Source: Phyllostachys edulis (lineage: Eukaryota; Streptophyta; Magnoliopsida; Poales; Poaceae). Taken from it: a stretch of 64,000 bases of DNA. How positions within the stretch are numbered: position 1 is the first letter of the stretch; each line of letters starts with the position of its first letter. The translations under genes and the position numbers were made by a program. Under the pieces are notes generated by a model. It was given only the letters and a program-made list of their open reading frames with translations, had not been told where the DNA came from and did not search any database. Shown here one piece after another: positions 32,165 to 42,339 of the stretch. The stretch covers positions 6,454,221 to 6,518,220 of the forward strand of contig CM070568.1 in assembly GCA_036346405.1 (NCBI GenBank), given 5' to 3'.

Positions 32165-33690
32165 CTAGATCTAGCGCCAAGTTTTTTCTTTCATCTCCGA
32201 AACAAGCAAAATAACTTCTATGCAATATCACGCACACCCGAGAGCAAACAAAACGGCCCAGAACTCCTCCTGTGCCCAACCTCTCAGGCGAGTTCTTCAA
32301 ATTCGAAAAACTAACACAAAAGTTCAAAACAAAATAAACCTACGATGTTAACTATTGCCAAAATTTGAAAATACATATGCAACAATTTGATGAAACACTT
32401 GCAACAACCCAACAAACTAAAATGCCATATACAACATCCGTAGACAATGTGTGTAGCAATTTTAATCCGTTTATGCAACACTTGAAAATAACAGTTGAAA
32501 CATCCAAAAATAATTGTTGCAAATATCTCAAAATAAACAAAATTGGATGTTACAACATTGCAACATTTGAAAATAATAGTGAAAACATTCAAAAATAATT
32601 GTTGCAACATTTTTGGACAATGATGCAACAAATCAAATAGTGAAGGGGCTGCAACAAAATGTTTACTCCTGTGCAACAAATCAAAAACGTCATTGCAAAC
32701 ATTTGATGCAAACAAACTTCACAATTTGTTTGTTTTGGAGGTCGCCATCGCGTCGGATGACGATGAGCTTGTTGCGGTTGTGGGAGCCAGCAACCAACCC
32801 GATGCTCGGCTGGCTGCTTCCCTGATTGAAGGCCCAAGCACACTTGAGGCCATGTACTCGGCTAGGCTAGGCCACAAACGACGGAAAACTGGGTGGGCCG
32901 TAGCCTAAGAACTTGAAGTCAGCCCACGACTAGGCCCAACAATAGAGGGGTACTAGGGACGTAGGGAGGAAAGACAAGGTCTCTTCTCCTGTATGTGCTT
33001 TTACTGTTACACTAACTTTCGCTGTGCTGCCCACTGAACATTACTGGTGTGCACCTATTCTCGAGCTCAACATTTGTTATAAATGATATGTGATAGCTCT
33101 TTTACTATAAAATACGCAAGCAATTACTGAACCTCTATTTTGTCTAGAATTACTACATGAGTAACATTTTTTTACTATATTGTTGGCTTATAATTTACTG
33201 CACTATCTTATAAACCCGTCGTTTTTTCAAAACAAAAAATAAAATTCATGAACTCAACTGTTGAAGCATGACTGCATGAGTAGATAGCGCGCCCAGCCTC
33301 ACTCAGCATGTTAATTTAAGCTTTTCCATCAACTGGTACCAGACGTGTGCTTTTTGACGAACCGGAAGGTGTGTGAAACTTGCATGGTACGAGAGCCAAA
33401 CAAGGAGTTCGAGACCTAGCAGGTGCAATTTTGAGAAGGAAATAATGTGTCGGTTCCATATATATAAAGCCCACGTCATAGGTCTCACAGTCTAGGCACA
33501 AGTGGAAGTGTTTAAATTGATGCAAGTACATTTTCCAACAGCTTAAGCTTTGGGTGTACGAATACTACTGGCCGAACAAGACTCGAACTAGAATATATAT
33601 CACGTAGAATAACCACACTTGAGCTGTCTTAATTCTAGAGTCCAATTTTGGATAGTGTTTAAATTGCCTAATTTTCCCCAACAGCTTAAG
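32165..33690. repeat. Repeat X, copy 2, with empty CACTA-1 site and an internal deletion
   Basis: Matches copy 1 (7963-8850, then 10553-11110, then 25369-25490) as one continuous run. It lacks the copia LTR, and lacks CACTA-1: 'agctttgggtgtacgaatac' at 33546-33565 is the joined flank with a single GGT. Relative to copy 1 it has lost the stretch from 'ctcttctcc' to 'ctcttcctgt'; the join at about 32990 is 'ctcttctcctgta', so the deletion ran between short matching words. Confidence 0.88.
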
Positions 33691-34388
33691 CTTTTGGGTG
33701 TACCAACACTCCTAGCCGCGGACTCAAACTAACTCATCTCGCAAAATACGTTGATCTATAGTAATTCTATAGTCTAATTTTGGATAAATTCATTTCTGCC
33801 ATTAACAGATGCCCTCATCTCATTTTTTGTCACTTGGTAGGGGTTGGGGGTTGGGCCGGCTTGTTTGAGAGAATTCAATGGAAACAAAACAAGAGATTTG
33901 CTCAAAATTAGTGGCAAAACAAAATTTTCCCGTCTAATTTATTGTAAATCATAAGTTTAAAATGTGCGCATATAAATTTTATTAGAATTAGTATGTAATA
34001 TTTGTGAGTGGAAATAACATGTTTTACTAGTTGCTCTGAAATATTACACCGCGCTACCTATTTTTTTGTTGTCCCGAAGCGGCTAACATTAATATAGTAC
34101 TAAAAAATATCATATATAATAAAAGGATTTTAAACAAAAAATGTAATAATATAATATCCATGTGTCCAATATAGATACTTATGTGTGGTCGGACTTGACA
34201 AAGTTTTACTACAGTAGTCCCAAACATCATCTATATCTACTAAAACAATTAGTGGGACCGAAGGAACCTCCTTCCTTTTGAGGGCCCAAAAAATTTCAGA
34301 ATAGAAATCTAAAAAAGAAAAAACCTAGGGCCTTTTGAGCGCTGCAAAACTAATATGCACTAGAGAGAAAAGGAGCCGATTCCCCATA
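33691..34388. other. No gene recognised
   Basis: AT-rich DNA between repeat X copy 2 and CACTA-2. Near its start, 'agcttaagcttttgggtgta' (33683) partly repeats the phrase at 33540. Nothing else of note. Confidence 0.4.
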
Positions 34389-34399
34389 CACTACCAGAA

Positions 34400-34585
34400 A
34401 CAGACTATTTACCGAGTGCCTATATGTTTCCCGAGTGTTTGGACGGAAACACTCGGGACCGTCCCGAGTGTTTCATATGACACTCAGGACGGGAATTAAA
34501 CACTCGGTATAAATAACTTTCCCAAGCGTTTTTCATAACACTCGGGAGAGAAAATATAATCCCGAGTGCATAAAAATAAAACACT
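34400..34585. repeat. 5' subterminal repeats of CACTA-2
   Basis: About nine copies of a CCCGAGTGTT / AACACTCGGG motif in alternating orientation, a different motif from the TGACGGT of CACTA-1. The two elements therefore belong to different families. Confidence 0.85.
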
Positions 34586-34609
34586 CGGGACCTTTTTTTT
34601 TCCTACCCG

Positions 34610-35369
34610 CACCGTTTTTTTTCAACGCCGCGTCTTTTTTTTCGCTTCTAACCCTACAACCCCTCGTTCCCGCAGCCGCCTCCCCCCGTTCTCTATCCAC
34701 CTCCCTCCTGCTCCGCCCCACCCCCACCCCCACCCCTCCCCCACCGTCCCACCTCCCCCTCGGATCGGGCTCCTCCTGCGACGCCTGGCTCTCCTGCTCC
34801 CCACCGGCACCCCACCTCCTCCCCCGAATCTGGCTCCTCCTCGCTTGGCTCCTCCTCCTCCCCGGCACCCGGTTCTCTTGCTCCCCGCTTGATGCAGTTC
34901 TCCTGCTCCCCGGCGCCTAGCTCTCCTGCTTCCCCGGCGCCCCACCTCCTCCCCGGTTGGCTCCTCCACCACCTCCCGGATCTGGCTCCCATTGCCGCGA
35001 TGCCGCCCTCCTCGACCCTGTGCCCTCAGCTCGCCCGGCCTTGGCTCGGCCCTTGCTTCTTGCCGCCACCATTGCTTGGTCCGCCACCTGCCTCCTCCTG
35101 TGGCCTCCTCTCCTGGCTCGATCGCTCGCTTTGGCTCGCAGCCTTGCCTCCCCTGTGGCTCGGCCCTCCAGCGCCTCTCTGCGCTCAGCCGCATCTTGGC
35201 TCGGCCTCTTCTTGGCTCTTCTGTGGTTCAGCCATGGTGTTAGGCCATCGTATTTGGTGTTTATGGCCACGTTTTGGTTTCTTCCTCCCTCCTTATTTAA
35301 TTTCCCCCCACTTTCTCTTTGATGTTGTTTCAGTTTTCAAGTTGAGCTTGATTCACTTGCTGTTGGCAG
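34610..35369 (+). other. GC-rich first exon region of CACTA-2
   Basis: A C/T-rich block with repeated 'ctcctgctccccggc' and 'ctcctcccccgg' words, changing at about 35270 to T-rich sequence and ending in 'ttgctgttggcag' at 35369. The design matches the first exon of CACTA-1. Open frames on both strands are low-complexity (Pro/Leu or Gly/Arg/Glu) and not called as genes. Confidence 0.5.
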
Positions 35370-35618
35370 GTTGATTTTTGCTATGCATGAAGAATGGTGA
35401 TGGATGTGGGTTCACCGATGTTGATGCATGCATGAGGGATGCCAAGAGCATTGGGTTCAGGGAAGAGTTAGTTTATCCTCATCGCATTCTGTCATAGTAA
35501 CTTTATACCCTATTAACAAGATTGTTTCTCTCTTCTTTTATCTTAACCAGGCCTGTGCAAATACTCATATGAAGTGATTAATACCGCTTATATAATGTCA
35601 AGGAGAGACCTCTCAAGG
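35370..35618 (+). pseudogene. Captured exons of an unidentified gene in CACTA-2
   Basis: Two exon-like segments. 35370-35470 begins with a stop in the reading frame and then encodes CMKNGDGCGFTDVDACMRDA followed by KSIGFREE. 35554-35618, after acceptor 'atcttaaccag', can continue as LCKYSYEVINTAYIMSRRDL before 'gtagcaca'. Composition and splice borders look like a host protein, but I cannot name the family. Confidence 0.4.
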
Positions 35619-36234
35619 TAGCACATCTAATACTTGAAATGACACTAAAAGTGTCGCTCCAATTCTAATACATGTTGATCTAAACTGTGTTTTCCGTATT
35701 TCTTGAATCTTGAATGAACTCACCCGTTACTAGCAATTTGGCATTCAGTAATCTAGTTACCTCTTGGAATGTTATATATATTTGATCTAATCAAAGTGTG
35801 GTTTAAGACAGATGTGGAGTAATGCACTGCCAACTGTGGCTACTTTTTTCTTTCTAAAAATTCGATTGCAATGTGGTTCAAATGTGTGGTTGGAAGATTA
35901 AGGGTGAGGAATTGGTAGGAATTGTGATTGTAGGACTGCAGGTCTAATGATTTGGTAAGGGGTTAATGACTCTGGTTCTTGTCAAATTGTCAACCTTATT
36001 TATTGCATATACTGCTCAAATTATCTCTTTATTATCTGCCCTTATTCTTGCTATAGATGAGGTATTGTCAGCCCCAAGATATCCGGAAAGAAATTTGAAG
36101 GGAACATTGACTTAGGAGATAATTTTGGTTCATATTCATTTATTTCATTGGTGCAGTATCTACATCAGCAAGTAATCTACTAGTAACTCTGAGAAAAGTT
36201 CAGTTGGTTAATTGAAGTACAACTACGGATTTTG
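35619..36234. other. Intron-like spacer in CACTA-2
   Basis: AT-rich DNA with no confident exon. A segment at 36058-36170 has splice-like borders but contains stops in the frames I checked. Confidence 0.35.
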
Positions 36235-36521
36235 TTTCTTATGCTTGCAAGTGTGCTGCACCGGGGGGCAAGCAAGTACCAGGAGATAGCTCTTATTGAT
36301 ACGAAGCATTTTGGGAAGGTATATACATATGCATCCATTTTTGTGCTTGATTCTGATCTCTCGGACAGTGCCATGTCTATGCATGTTTGGTTTGAACATG
36401 GACATGTTCTTGGTTCTCTTCATTAGGCTTTGATAATCGACGGGAAGATGCAGAGCACGGAGGTGGATGAGTTCATCTACCACGAGTCCTTGATACACCT
36501 GCCCCTTCTCTTCCATCCAAA
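36235..36521 (+). pseudogene. Captured thermospermine/spermidine synthase fragment (ACL5-like)
   Basis: Two adjacent exons of a plant aminopropyltransferase. About 36235-36318 encodes LASVLHRGASKYQEIALIDT then KHFGK, ending at donor 'aag|gtatat'. 36427-36521, after acceptor 'ttcattag', encodes ALIIDGKMQSTEVDEFIYHE then SLIHLPLLFHPK, ending before 'gtgagc'. In ACL5-type enzymes this is the N-terminal strand region leading into the active site: DGKMQS and DEFIYHE are family hallmarks. The next conserved stretch (GGGEG) is absent, so no enzyme can be made. No stop was seen in the two exons. The 108-bp intron is retained, which argues for DNA-level capture. ACL5-like is preferred over classic spermidine synthase because of DGKMQS and SLIH; assigned from memory of the family. 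Confidence 0.85.
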
Positions 36522-37050
36522 GTGAGCAATCCTTCAAGTAATTCTTTCATGTTTAATTAGTTTTTGGCTAATTACTTCACATTCTGTTATTGATATTTGA
36601 ATGCAAAAACTATACTTTGCAAATATTATTCCCATCTGTTGTGGTCATCTGAGTGGAGTACTAGATTGAGACTTTGGCTTAGTATCCTAGTAGTTAACTG
36701 ATGCATGCATGCAAAGCCCCCTAAATGGCTCTCCTAGTAGTTAACCGATGCATGTATCCTAGTGGTCACAACTCTTAATGTCTCACCTGATCTTGGCCAT
36801 GGACACATACAGACCTGAACATGTTCACATGGGAGAGCCTGTAGATGTTGTTCCTCTTCCAAGGAACTGTTTTTGTGATATCGAATGTATCAGGTCCTTT
36901 TATAATTTTATTGCTCGGCTTAGTGCCAAAGATTGTTTCAAACACTTGCATATTTCCTGTACTTAAGTCAAATCATATGCATAGTCCCTTCCATTATCTA
37001 CATGGTAGTTAATTGTCGAGGGCATTGAGCCTAAAACCCGCCATTTATTG
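36522..37050. other. Spacer between captured fragments
   Basis: Mostly intron-like. A short open stretch at 36778-36966 (with EHVHMGEPVDVVPLP) could be another captured exon, but I recognise no family and the splice borders are unclear. 'tagtagttaac-gatgcatg' occurs twice (36690 and 36736). Confidence 0.35.
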
Positions 37051-37051
37051 T

Positions 37052-37707
37052 TCAGGACAAGAGTTGAGTTCCTACAAACCACTCAGAGGTATGTAACAGT
37101 CAAACTATATATGTAGTCCCTAGATCAAGACTTTATGGCCTCCCAAAGCTTGAGGATGCAAATGACGCTGGTGGGAAGGACTCTGGCAAGTGCACCATGA
37201 TCCTGACTGAAGGAGATTCAGCAAACTTACTGAGTGCAAATGTGCAATGTATAATTCTACTATCAAACTGAATAGTCCAGTTTTTTTCTTCTGTAGATGG
37301 CTGGCATATCTGTAGTAGGAAGAGATCACTATGGCGTGTTTCCTCTTAGGGGAAAACTATTAAATGTGAGAGAAGCAAGCCATAAGCAGATAATGGATAA
37401 TGCAGAGATCCAGAATATAAAGCAAATCCTTGGTTTGCAGCATGGAAAGCAGTACGATAGCACAAAAGGCTTGAGATATGGCCATCTCATGATAATGACA
37501 GATCAGGTTGGTCTGATAACATCTCCAATTCTATCTCAACTTGTCAAATTCAAGTCGCTTCATCGCTCATATTTTGAACTAATAAAATTTCAGGACCATG
37601 ACGGTACCCACATCAAAGGGCTGTCAATCAACTTCATTCACTCATTCTGGCCATCTCTCCTTAAAGTTCCAACTTTCTTGGTTGAGTTCATCACTCCTAT
37701 TATCAAG
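37052..37707 (+). pseudogene. Captured DNA topoisomerase II fragment (TOPRIM region)
   Basis: Exons of plant TOP2 covering the TOPRIM core. About 37116-37235 encodes RLYGLPKLEDANDAGGKDSG then KCTMILTEGDSAN, containing the catalytic-glutamate motif EGDSA. 37297-37506 encodes MAGISVVGRDHYGVFPLRGK onward through NIKQILGLQHGKQYDSTKGL to LMIMTDQ. 37594-37707 opens with DHDGTHIKG, supplying the acidic metal-binding D-x-D motif, and ends at FLVEFITPIIK before 'gtagga'. The last two exons are fully open (70 and 38 codons) with canonical GT..AG borders. In the first, the expected three residues before MAGIS are replaced by unrelated sequence, so that junction is damaged. A full TOP2 is about 1500 residues; only about 150 are here, with no ATPase domain and no active-site tyrosine region. 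It is a captured piece, not a gene. Confidence 0.92.
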
Positions 37708-38837
37708 GTAGGATCTCTTGGGGCTCATCTTTTCTGAAGTTACAACAGTTATTCATAGTTCCATACTAAATTTGTCATTTGAAGGAGTTATTGCTCTGTG
37801 CCAGATTAAATATATATTATAAAATGGTATCTACTTTTTGTTCATGCATGGTGAAGGAAATGGCTGGGGGTTGAGGCATGGTATCCGTTCTTCGAGTTAC
37901 TTTTTCAGTAGATCTGACACATTGACAAACTAATGCAAGTTTGGTTTGGTTTTTGGTATACAACTTCAAAATAAATGTTAAGGTGTATGAAATTGTCTTA
38001 ACCATCAAAGATCTTGTGCTATATGCCAAGCATCTCTCTAACAATTTACCATCATTTGTCCACAACATGCCCCTTGGCTGCCTAATAGAAGATGCAAACA
38101 AGATATAAATTTCATATCTAATCTCATGATTCAATAACTTAAATCTTATGTGAACATAGATGTGAAGGTATAAAGGTGTTGTTTGGTCTTCCTGTTGGTT
38201 CACCAAACCCCAACCCCAACCCAGTGTCACACGTTCTCCAGTTATTTCACAACTGAATTCAACTACGCCATGTTGGAAACTATACCAGAAACAGCTAAGC
38301 TACTGTAAGCACAAGCTGCCAAGGTGGTTATAAATTAAGCTTTGTGCTTGAAGCTATTCTCACACGATCTGCACTGAGACGATCCAGTTAGATTTAATGT
38401 TTGTTGATTAGCAATTCTGGGCTATTATGCTTACTATGGATTAGAAGGTGTAATATTGCTAATATTTTCAATGAGTAGTTCTATATTACTTGTGAAGTCA
38501 CAAGCGCTATGCATGTATTAGAATCTCAATTTTAAGGCCTTGAATCACCAATAATTTGGCCCGCATCTGACTGGGATTTCGATACTAAGAGAAGATTTCC
38601 AGTATTTTTTCTGTGTTCTATTGAAATGTCTGTTGGACAAGATCAAGCATATGGTTCGCTTCTGTGATGTCCGTTTGATCTGATGTAAACTATGTTGTGC
38701 TTTTGTTGCACATGATCTGGTGTATGAGATGCTGTTCTTGTATGCTTTATCTTATCTTTTCATGCTTGGATCTTTTGATCAACATGCCCAAATGATCTAG
38801 AGTTCATGAACTAGTGTGTTGTTTGTTTCTACTTCGT
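37708..38837. other. Non-coding stretch in CACTA-2
   Basis: AT-rich DNA after the TOP2 exons. A minus-strand open stretch at 37817-38230 has no recognisable domain. It probably represents introns, perhaps continuing the TOP2 intron at first, up to the acceptor 'cttcgtag' at 38839. Confidence 0.35.
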
Positions 38838-38839
38838 AG

Positions 38840-39125
38840 GTGGGCTCGAGATGTGGTAATCTGGACTCTGGAACCGGGGATGCAATTTAGCTTTATCCCG
38901 GAGAAGAGATGGAATGCTTGTTTGATGAACTCATATCTTTGTGCCAACCTATCGTTGAGAAAGGTTTTGGCCACTGGCTATTATGTATTGATGTATGCGA
39001 GTTACACTTGGATGTCGGATCTATATATGTGAAAGTTGTATTACTTGGATGTCGGGTCTACATATGTGAACATTGTATTGTGAACTCGAATATTATATCA
39101 ATGTTGTTGTCGAATCTATATATGT
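38840..39125 (+). CDS. Putative terminal exon of CACTA-2
   Basis: After 'ttctacttcgtag' an open frame reads WARDVVIWTLEPGMQFSFIP and continues for about 70 codons. The end lies in two tandem copies of a 41-bp sequence ('acttggatgtcggatctata' and the rest; 39006-39090). Not recognised. Its place just before the 3' subterminal repeats suggests the last exon and 3' UTR of the element transcript. Confidence 0.35.
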
Positions 39126-39249
39126 AATGATTTGTGCATTGGTGATACCTTGTGGTGGAATATACATTATATGAAATACGCATTGTATGTATAAAATTGA
39201 GCTGTATTCGCTAGAAAGAAGCATGTTTCTTATATGGCTGACAACCTAT

Positions 39250-39326
39250 TTCCCGAGTGTTATTCCTTGAAAAACACTCGGGACTGAAAACTTCATTCCC
39301 GAGTGTCCGTTAAAAAACACTCGGGA
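39250..39326. repeat. 3' subterminal repeats of CACTA-2
   Basis: Four copies of the CCCGAGTGT / ACACTCGGG motif, matching the 5' array. The expected terminal sequence (complement of CACTACCAGAAA) does not follow; the element is cut off here. Confidence 0.8.
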
Positions 39327-39365
39327 ATGAAACTTGATTTCTTGAGCTTCCTTTCTTCTTTTTGT

Positions 39366-40560
39366 GCAGATCCTCTGGTGTTCTGGTCATCTCCGACCAG
39401 AATATTTCGGAAGCCCATGACCAGAATATTCTTCAGGATAAAGCTCCTGAAGACAAGGTGGTCGAGGCAGCCCCCGAGCAGGCGTCCATGCCAAAACCTG
39501 CTGAGGATCTTGTGGTGATTCTGACTCCGTCTGCAGAGGTAGACGTCCCTGAAGATCCTCAGCCAGTTCCAACCCCTATTGGTAATTCTTCTCAAACTAA
39601 CAAGTTCCCTTTTTTTCCCCTCGATTTATCGAGGATAAGGAGCTTGACGAGGTTTGGGGAAAGTTATTAGACCGTTAGGCCAAGACAAGTCTTGATGTGA
39701 TTTTCGCCGAATATAATAACGTGACGATTCGGGTAAGTATCTATGACCATTTTTATAGTTTCTTTAAAAGTTTATAAGAAACTCAAAGAAGAATGCTTAT
39801 TTGTGTAGCATATGGTCGGGAATTATGCTATGGTCGGAGGACTGACCCAACGAATAAAGGACTTGGAGCAAAAACATTCTGAACTAAAAAGTATGGACTT
39901 TTTTCTTAACTTGTCTTCTTCTTCTCTTCTTTGTTCTTCTTCTGTTAATTATTCTCCCTTATCATATTTGATAGATTTGGAGAAAATAAAAAAAGAAGTC
40001 GTGGCTAAAGGAGCCAAAATAACAAAGCTTGAAGAAGAAATCGTGGCTAAAGAAACCAGAATAACCAAGCTTGAAGAAGAAGGCCAAACTAAAGATCGAT
40101 TCGATCGCATATCACGATGACCGGAGCTCAAAGAAGTCATGAGATTTTGAAAAGGAGATTAAAGGTGGCGGTAAGTAAACTTGACCAATGTATTGTCCTT
40201 TTAATCATAAATATTTACCACTTGGTTTACTTGCAGAGAAAACTCAAGCGGTAACAAGAGCAAAAAAAGCTCTAGAATTTGAGCGAGATAAGGGGCAGCT
40301 CTTGTGCAAAACCTTGACGAAAATGTCCACGCACTTAACAAAATGATCTTTGATATGGGATCAGGATCAAGTCTGCCTACCTTAAGAGATCCAACAGAAA
40401 AAATGAACTATTTAGGCCAACTTCGGAAGAACTTGTTAAGAACTGAAGCCATGAAAAGACACTTCGTGAAATGTGCCCATGCTCAAGTCCGACGGGCAGC
40501 GACGATCGTAGGACCACGTGCGAAGAAGGAGAGACTTCGACTAGGAGGCTTTGCGTGTCC
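39366..40560 (+). pseudogene. Antisense ORF of the Tat element, multi-exon, coiled coil
   Basis: Downstream of integrase and opposite to pol. Segments: 39367-39580 after acceptor 'tttttgtgcag' (VLVISDQNISEAHDQNILQD, acidic, proline-rich near the end), donor 'ctattg|gtaatt'; about 39631-39730 (DKELDEVWGKLLDR, a stop, AKTSLDVIFAEYNN); 39811-39892 (YAMVGGLTQRIKDLEQKHSE); 39976-40120 (a coiled coil with two copies of a VAK...ITKLEEE unit); and 40240-40360 (KTQAVTRAKKALEFERDKGQ). Several Tat-lineage elements carry such an extra antisense gene (Grande is a known case). Function unknown. Stops at 39676, 40120 and later show decay. Confidence 0.65.
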
Positions 40561-40951
40561 CGACCAGTAGCTAAAAGAGAGTAGAACAAAATGTTGAAAT
40601 GAAGATAGATAGTCTTCGCAATCCTAAGCATGTGAGTCACTATATAAAGTTATTTGTGTTATGCTCTAGTTACTCGAATATTTCTTTGAAAAAAGTGTGT
40701 GGTCGCGCGTGAGAATCATTCATGGAATGATCACGACTAGGACCCATACAGCATGTGACTGAGAAGTCATTGCCAAAGAGTAACAGAGATCCTTATAAAG
40801 GATATCGGAGAGAAAAAGATCTTTTCCGACCAATTTAAACAACAATAGGGTACGACCAGAACAGAGGTACAGATATATAAACAATATCACTCGTCTAAAG
40901 AAATGAAGGAATGACTAATCTTTATTAAAATTGAAAGAATGGAAATAATAA
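40561..40951. other. Spacer between the antisense ORF and integrase
   Basis: Part of the Tat element's 3' region. No exon was seen. Words such as 'gaccag' and 'ggtcg' recur, as elsewhere in this element's non-coding parts. Confidence 0.4.
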
Positions 40952-42150
40952 TTAAACAAAGAACTTACAGAGTTGATCAATGTTCCAAGAATTAGACAAA
41001 ACACGCCCATCAGACATAGCTAGTTGTACTGAACTTGGTAGGGTGACTTCGACTACAGTGTAAGGACCTTCCCACTTGGGAGAAAGTTTGTTGCGATTTG
41101 ATTGGTTCTGAATTTTTCTGAGAACCAAATCACCTACAGCGAGGCTACGAGGTTGCACCTTACGGCTGTGGTACCTTCACATGGCTTGTTGGTAGACTGT
41201 TGATCGTATCAAGGCTTGGTTTTGTTGTTCTGCAAGGAAATTGATGTCGTCAAGTCGCTGTTCATTCTGATCGTTTTCATTGAAATAATCAGTCCGAGCA
41301 GAGCCAAGTTTTAATTTTGGAGGAAGCATGGCTTCGGCACCATAAACCAATAAAAATGGTGTTTCACTGGTCGCACGACTGGTCGTGGTTCTGACGGCCC
41401 ATAACACGGAAGGAAGTTCTTGAACCCAAGCTACTGACCATTTGATTAACTGGTCGAATACTCGGCGTTTAATCCCTTGTATTATGATACCATTGGCTCG
41501 CTCAACTGCTCCGTTGCTCTACGGATGAGCGATAGAGGCAAAGTGTAGCTTGATACCATGTTCTTCACAGAATTCCTCGAATTTACCGCTTGAGAACTGG
41601 GCACCATTGTCTGTGATTATACGACAAGGTACACCAAATCGTGTGATCACATTTTTTGTGAGAAACCTCTTAGCGGCCTCGGTTTTTGTTTTAACAATAG
41701 GCTCAGCTTCCATTTTGTGAAGGTGTCAATCATGACGAAAAGGAACTCAAAGCCCCCGGGTGCTCTTGGGAAAGTTCCCAGGATGTCTAGTCCCTAGGTT
41801 GCAAAAGGCCAAGAAAAGAGGAATGGTTTGCAAAGCTTGTGCCGGCTGATGTACTTGTTGGCTATGAAACTGACATTGTACGTACTTCATCACGAGCTCT
41901 TTTGCATCATGAAGGGCAGTTGGCCAATAGTATCCTTGCCTGATGGCTTTACTGACCAGCGTTCTGTAGGAATGATGTACTCCATAGACTCCTTCATGAA
42001 TGTCGGTCAGCAATTTAATACCATCCGTTTGCGATATGCATCTCATCAACACTCTGTGAGATGCTCGTTTATACAAGGTACTTTCGATCAGAGTGTATGA
42101 TTTGACTTTTCGAGCTATACGATCAGCCTCTATATTATCTTCAAGAATTG
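40952..42150 (-). pseudogene. Tat element integrase
   Basis: Inserts the element's cDNA. The N-terminal zinc-binding region is at about 42110-41860 (IHEGVYGVHHSYRTL, then YVQCQF): the two histidines remain, but the first of the two expected cysteines is tyrosine. The catalytic core follows: FLFVMIDTFTKW (first Asp; 41735-41700), a frameshift, RIITDNGAQF (second Asp), HFASIAHP then a stop where glutamine is expected (41521-41523), and SNGAVERANG (catalytic Glu). The C-terminal part (41158-40952) has GPYTVVEV and ends NIDQLCKFFV then stop. All three acidic residues survive although the frame is broken. Confidence 0.85.
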
Positions 42151-42339
42151 TGCCATGCTGAAGATAATTGTAGTTCAACGTCATCCAATCTCTACCTTGA
42201 TCATGGCAGCGCCAACCATCAATGACCTGTGGAGCATCCATGTTCTCAGGATTGGTATATACGACCTGCAGAGAAACATATATGTCCTCGGAAAGCTTGA
42301 CCACCGAGGGTGAATTGAGCTGCTCGAAGAAAACTCCGA

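Larger units (their letters stand above)
34389..39333 (+). mobile_element. CACTA-2: non-autonomous CACTA with captured host gene exons
   Basis: The left end is CACTACCAGAAACAG at 34389, followed within 200 bp by many 'cccgagtgtt' / 'acactcggg' subterminal motifs in both orientations. The same motifs form the right subterminal region at 39250-39326 ('tcccgagtgt', 'aaacactcggga'). The right 13-bp terminus is not present; sequence passes at about 39333 into the Tat retrotransposon. No TnpA or TnpD was seen. Instead it carries exons of at least two cellular genes (thermospermine synthase and topoisomerase II), all on the plus strand, between a GC-rich first exon and a terminal exon. This is the architecture of gene-capturing (Pack-type) CACTA elements. 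Confidence 0.85.

Noticed and set aside
34622..35374. Long open frames of CACTA-2 on both strands
   Set aside because: Composition-driven in a C-rich first exon; plus and minus frames overlap fully and neither has a domain.
37052..37707. A functional topoisomerase II gene
   Set aside because: Only about a tenth of the protein is present, and the segment lies between CACTA subterminal arrays. It is a captured fragment.
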